DNA of 64,000 nucleotides from Brachypodium distachyon (lineage: Eukaryota > Streptophyta > Magnoliopsida > Poales > Poaceae): the NCBI RefSeq assembly GCF_000005505.3, contig NC_016131.3:25659001-25723000 (forward strand), in the 5' to 3' direction. Each line of letters starts with the position of its first letter. Within the stretch, counting starts at the first letter, position 1. This document shows positions 60,187 through 64,000 of this stretch, piece by piece. The notes below the pieces were generated by a model. That model had not been told where the DNA came from. It made no database searches and worked only from the letters and a program-made list of their open reading frames with translations. Made by a program: the position numbers and the translations under genes.

Positions 60187-60592
60187 ACTCTAACTCTTAA
60201 TGATTTTTTTAAAAGAACTCTTAATGAATTTTTGTTCTGGTTGACGAGGCAAATGAATAATTGATATTCTAAAAAGTTTCAGAAAATTTGGTGTCCATAT
60301 TAGATCAAATCACCCCTGTGTGCCAAAAACATAACACATGCTATTGAACCGCCACCATCACCATTCTGGCTAAGATTCAAGGTCTGCTCAAAATTTTCAG
60401 CTGTGTACCCAGCGCCGTATGGAGGTGGATGAGGTCTTACCAATCACGTACTTCGACAAAGACCCTAAGTTGGAGCAGCCTATCGATGGCAACCTTGTGT
60501 TTGGAGGCATACTCATCCAGCCAGCACCCACTCCTCCATAGCTGCAGCGGGCATCGGTGCTGACACATACAACATCTGAAGCGTGTACTTCT

Positions 60593-60862
60593 TGTGAGAG
60601 TAATCCCTGCTTAGGAATTAAGGCAGCAACCTGTAGCAGCTTGTAGGTTCTTCTAGAACCTGTGCTTGCATGTCTAGCTTAGGTAGTAACCTGTAGTAGC
60701 TTGTAGACCCTTCTAGAACTAGTGGTCAGCCACCTTGTACCCCTATATATATAGCAGTATGCAATACAAAGACTGAAACTTATGCAGCACAAATAAACCA
60801 CCTAGCAACCTAGCCTGTGCACGTGAGGTGAAAGATCTTCTAACAGCGAAGAACTTCTAACA
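60593..60862 (+). repeat. 5' LTR of the second copia element (~270 bp)
   Basis: Begins TGTGAGAG and ends CTTCTAACA, roughly inverted ends. TATATATA at 60744-60751 is the probable promoter. The primer binding site TGGTTTCAGAGC (complement of initiator-Met tRNA end, one mismatch to the usual form) starts at about 60865. The left border also depends on where TFB2 homology ends, and both criteria agree. Confidence 0.7.
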
Positions 60863-60900
60863 GTTGGTTTCAGAGCCCTGTTAAGAGGATCCTGAGAGAG

Positions 60901-63900
60901 ATGTCTGCTCCAGCTCAAGACGTAGCCGACAGTCCGCTTCGCCAGCCACGGCACCGTTCCCCTTCACCGCCGCTAAGACGACCACGCCACCGCGAGGGTG
61001 GAGAAGGCAGCGAGGAGCAGGCAGCCCCTAAGGACGGCCCCCGCAATAACAAATGCCTCAATTGCGGGCGCAGCGGCCATTGGGCCAGGGACTGCAGGCA
61101 GCCCTGGAGAAACAAGGCTTTCTTGGCCCAAGCTGAGGAAGATGATGAGGAGCCAGCTCTCCTCATGGCGCAGGTCTGCACCACTCCAGCCCCAGCCAAA
61201 GTTGAGCAGAAGAGCATTACTCCAGCCCCAGCTACAAAGGTGCAGGACAGCACAGCTGCAACTCCAGCCCTGGTGCAGGACACCACTGTTGCAGCTCCAG
61301 CTCCAGCTCCAGTGCAGAACAATAGTGCTGCAGTTCCAGAGCACGCGCCTCTTCACATCGACGAGCCGAAGGCAAAAGTCTTCCTTGGGACGAGCAGTTA
61401 TGAGGAGCGAATCAAGGGCTGGTACCTTGACACCGGCGCCACAAATCACATGACGGGCCATAGCGACGCCTTTGCTGAACTTGACCAAACGGTCACCGGC
61501 ACCGTCAAATTTGGCGATGGCTCGGTCGTCGAAATCAAGGGCATTGGCACTGTCATCTTCGCTGGCAGGAACGGCGAACACAAGGCCCTCAACGGTGTCT
61601 ACTACATCCCTCGCTTGAGGAACTCGATCATCAGCATCGGTCAGCTCGACGAGAGCGACGCGTGCGTGCTGATCAGGAGAGGTGTGCTGCGCATATGGGA
61701 TCAGCAAGGTCGACTCCTTGCTTGCGTAAGGCGCGGCCGGAATCGCCTCTACAAACTCCATCTTGAGATTGCTCAGCCAATCTGTCTCTCTGCCCGCCAC
61801 GGCGACGCTGCTTGGCGCTGGCATGAGCGTTTTGGGCATCTCAACTTCGATGCCTTGGAGAAGATGGGACGCCTCGCCATGGCACGTGGGCTGCCACAGC
61901 TGGAGCATGTGGAGCAGCTATGTGACACGTGTGTCATCACCAAGCATCGCCGGAGCCCATTCCCTCAGCAAGCAAAATACCGGGCACAGGAGCCACTTGA
62001 GCTCGTCCACGACGACCTCTGTGGTCCTGTTACGCCGGCAACACCAGGAGGCCGGAAATACTTCTTGCTCTTGGTGGACGACGCCACTCGTTACATGTGG
62101 GTGATGCTCCTAGCAGCCAAGAACAATGCTCCTGATGCCATCAAAAGAATTCAGGCAGCGGCTGAAGTTCAGAGTGGACGCAAACTGCATGTGTTCCGCA
62201 CGGACAATGGCGGTGAGTTCACTTCAACGGAATTTGCTGCCTATTGTGCTGATGAAGGAATCCAGCACCACTTCTCCGCACCGTACTCCCCGCAGCAAAA
62301 TGGAGTTGTCGAGCGGCGGAACCAAACGGTGGTAGCAATGGCACGCGCTTTGCTGAAACAGAGAGGCATGCCAACTGAATTTTGGGGGGAGGCGGTGAGC
62401 ACTGCTGTCTTCTTGCTCAACCGAGCTCCCACCAAAGCCCTTACCAGGAAGACGCCTTACGAGGCGTGGCATGGTCGCAAGCCAGCGATCCACTACCTTC
62501 GCACCTTTGGGTGCTTGGCATATGTCAAGGAACAGGGGAACCTGCGCAAGCTCGATGACCGCAGCTCTCCTGCTGTTTTCATTGGCTACGAGGAAGGAGT
62601 AAAGGTGTACTGGCTGCTGGACCCTCTGACGAGGCGCGTCCGCATAGCGCGCGACGTCATCTTCGATGAAGAACGTGGCTGGGATTGGGCAGCGAACGGT
62701 AGCAACTCTGGCAGCAGCTTCGACATACAATATATATGTCGTGGCACCGTGAGGGCGCCTAGCCAGGTGTCCTGTCCAGGAGAGGACAGAACTGCATCAT
62801 TGAGCCATGGGACTCCAAGTGCCTCAGCCACCATAACACCGTCGTCTCCATCTGTTCCAGCAGCAACTACAACCAGTGCACCAGCTTCAGCAACTCCAGA
62901 ATTTGTCACGCCACCAGCAAATGATGATGATCGACTCGATGCTGCTCATAGCGACACACCAGTTCGCTATCATACGGTCGAGAATTTGATTGGAGAAGAA
63001 GAACCACTGCTAGGGCTCACGTCACGCAATCTTGGCAATGAGCTGCACTTGGCCAGCACGGGGGAGCCGTGCTCATTCGCTGAAGCTGAGCGAGACAAGG
63101 CATGGCAGGCAGCTATGCGTGAGGAAATTGACGCGGTGGAGCAGAACAAGACATGGGAGCTTGTCGATTTGCCACATGGGCATCGACCAATAGGCCTCAA
63201 ATGGGTCTACAAACTGAAGAAAAATGAAGCCGGCGAAGTGATCAAACACAAAGCACGGCTGGTCGCGCGTGGCTTTGTCCAGCAAGCCGGCATAGACTTT
63301 GAAGAAGTCTTTGCTCCCGTCGCTCGCATGGAATCAATCAGGCTGTTGCTTGCTTTGGCTGCCCAGGAGGGGTGGCCCGTCCACCACATGGACGTAAAAT
63401 CTGCCTTTCTCAATGGAGAATTGAAGGAGGAAGTCTATGTGAAGCAGCCACCCGGTTTCGTCGTCACCGGAAAATAAGGAAAGGTTTTGCGGCTGCACAA
63501 GGCCCTCTATGGCCTAAGACAGGCACCACGAGCATGGAACGCGAAGCTTGACTGCACGCTCAAGGAAATTGGATTCAAGCAGAGCAAGCACGAGCACGCG
63601 ATCTACAGGCGCAACAATGGCGATGCAACTCTGCTCCTTGGAGTCTATGTAGATGATCTGATCATCACTGGTTCGTCGAAGGAAGCAATAGAGAGCTTCA
63701 AGGAAGAGATGAAGACAAAATTCCAAATGAGCAACTTGGGATTGTTGTCTTTCTATCTCGGAATTGAAGTCCAGCAGAACGAAAACGACATCAGCCTATG
63801 TCAGGCACATTATGCCTCACATATCCTTCGGCTGGGAGGAATGGAAGGATGCATCCTGCTCACACTCCAATGGAGGAGCGGCTCAGGCTGAGCCGTGAAA

Positions 63901-64000
63901 GCACAGCAGAAGAGGTGGACGCTACGGAGTACCGACGGATCGTCGGCAGCCTCTGCTACCTTGTCCACACACAGCCAGACCTAGCCTTTGCTGTTGGCTA
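60901..64000 (+). pseudogene. gag-pol of the second copia element, gag shortened, one stop and one frameshift
   Basis: ATG 60901 leads to only about 50 residues before a CCHC knuckle ([14 protein letters not shown]), so the capsid part of gag is missing. Then come a spacer with Ala/Pro/Val repeats ([19 protein letters not shown]), the protease site [11 protein letters not shown], the pre-integrase [13 protein letters not shown] with FCDTC-like Cys residues, and the integrase core ([34 protein letters not shown]). RT starts near [19 protein letters not shown] and reaches VYVDDLIITG. TAA at 63475-63477 interrupts RT; one base is lost near 63850, after which the protein continues in another frame to the window edge. 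Confidence 0.85.

Larger units (their letters stand above)
55520..60593 (-). pseudogene. TFIIH subunit p52 (TFB2/GTF2H4) copy, 5' end cut off by a copia insertion
   Basis: Fourteen exons fit on the minus strand: 60593-60441, 59821-59753, 59294-59201, 59032-58932, 58328-58283, 58202-58143, 58070-58002, 57631-57548, 57476-57393, 57245-57160, 56172-56082, 56004-55925, 55839-55765, 55654-55520. They encode most of TFB2, e.g. GSLPREPIPSSVTGRLPTLT, QLWYIMREYISSAE, ERGVDPTELISFLLELSF, VQRIAIRDLAELGLVKVQQ, RKDSWFIPTKLATNLS, RVEYQLPNLIVGAITKESL and the C-terminal LLWEDSKKMRLIVRVEFH. p52 anchors the XPB helicase in TFIIH (transcription and DNA repair). Lesions: a 4-bp duplication in the first exon here, a stop formed at its junction with the next exon, a one-base loss in exon 56004-55925, and loss of the N-terminus. 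The locus cannot make full p52. Confidence 0.88.
60593..64000 (+). mobile_element. second Ty1/copia retrotransposon, inserted in a TFB2 exon (right end outside window)
   Basis: 5' LTR, primer binding site, reduced gag, protease, integrase and RT follow in copia order and run off the window. The left border cuts TFB2 coding sequence exactly at codons for Lys-Lys-Tyr. CTTCT just before the LTR would be the 5-bp target duplication, to be matched beyond the right end. Confidence 0.85.

Noticed and set aside
1..64000. tRNA, rRNA or microRNA genes
   Set aside because: None was recognised by eye; MITE hairpins are the only strong folds seen, and a dedicated scan was not possible.

Overview
The window looks like nuclear DNA of a grass (Poaceae). 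Genes have introns and very GC-rich 5' ends, Stowaway-type MITEs with CTCCCTCC ends are scattered through introns and spacers, and three LTR retrotransposons are present. Species and chromosome cannot be told from the sequence alone. All assignments come from reading protein motifs and splice sites by eye; no search was run.

Layout. 1-11872: the 3' part of a Ty3/gypsy element of the Tat type (gag, protease, RT, RNase H, integrase, then a spliced antisense gene, then the 3' LTR), decayed by stops and frameshifts. 12853-21210 (+): a nine-exon gene for a ~2026-aa CCCH zinc-finger protein with five C-terminal fingers. 24599-22290 (-): TIC21/PIC1, a chloroplast inner-envelope protein. 25339-27906 (+): a plastid-targeted YjbQ/UPF0047 protein, head to head with TIC21. 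33357-30202 (-): an LRR receptor-like kinase with a probably inactive kinase domain. 33358-42966: a long spacer with MITEs and a ~970-bp element with ~150-bp terminal inverted repeats. 43283-42967 (-): the last two exons of an allantoinase gene, as a fragment. 47042-43799 (-): bystin, a ribosome biogenesis factor, whose last intron reads as a U12-type AT-AC intron. 48000-49240: a 22-bp minisatellite with a MITE inserted in it. 49596-54196 (-): a Ty1/copia element with LTRs of only 103 bp. 60593-55520 (-): a TFIIH p52 (TFB2) gene copy that is broken by small mutations and cut in an exon by a second Ty1/copia element (60593 to beyond the window end, +).

How the parts relate. The intact host genes are housekeeping or plastid genes: ribosome assembly (bystin), plastid envelope transport (TIC21), a plastid metabolic or unknown enzyme (YjbQ), and an RNA-binding-type CCCH protein. 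The gene copies at 43 kb and 55-60 kb are remnants. The retroelement at 60.6 kb landed inside a coding exon, so the p52 gene start, if it survives, lies beyond the right edge. For all intact spliced genes the exon lengths I propose add up to a multiple of three, which supports the models.
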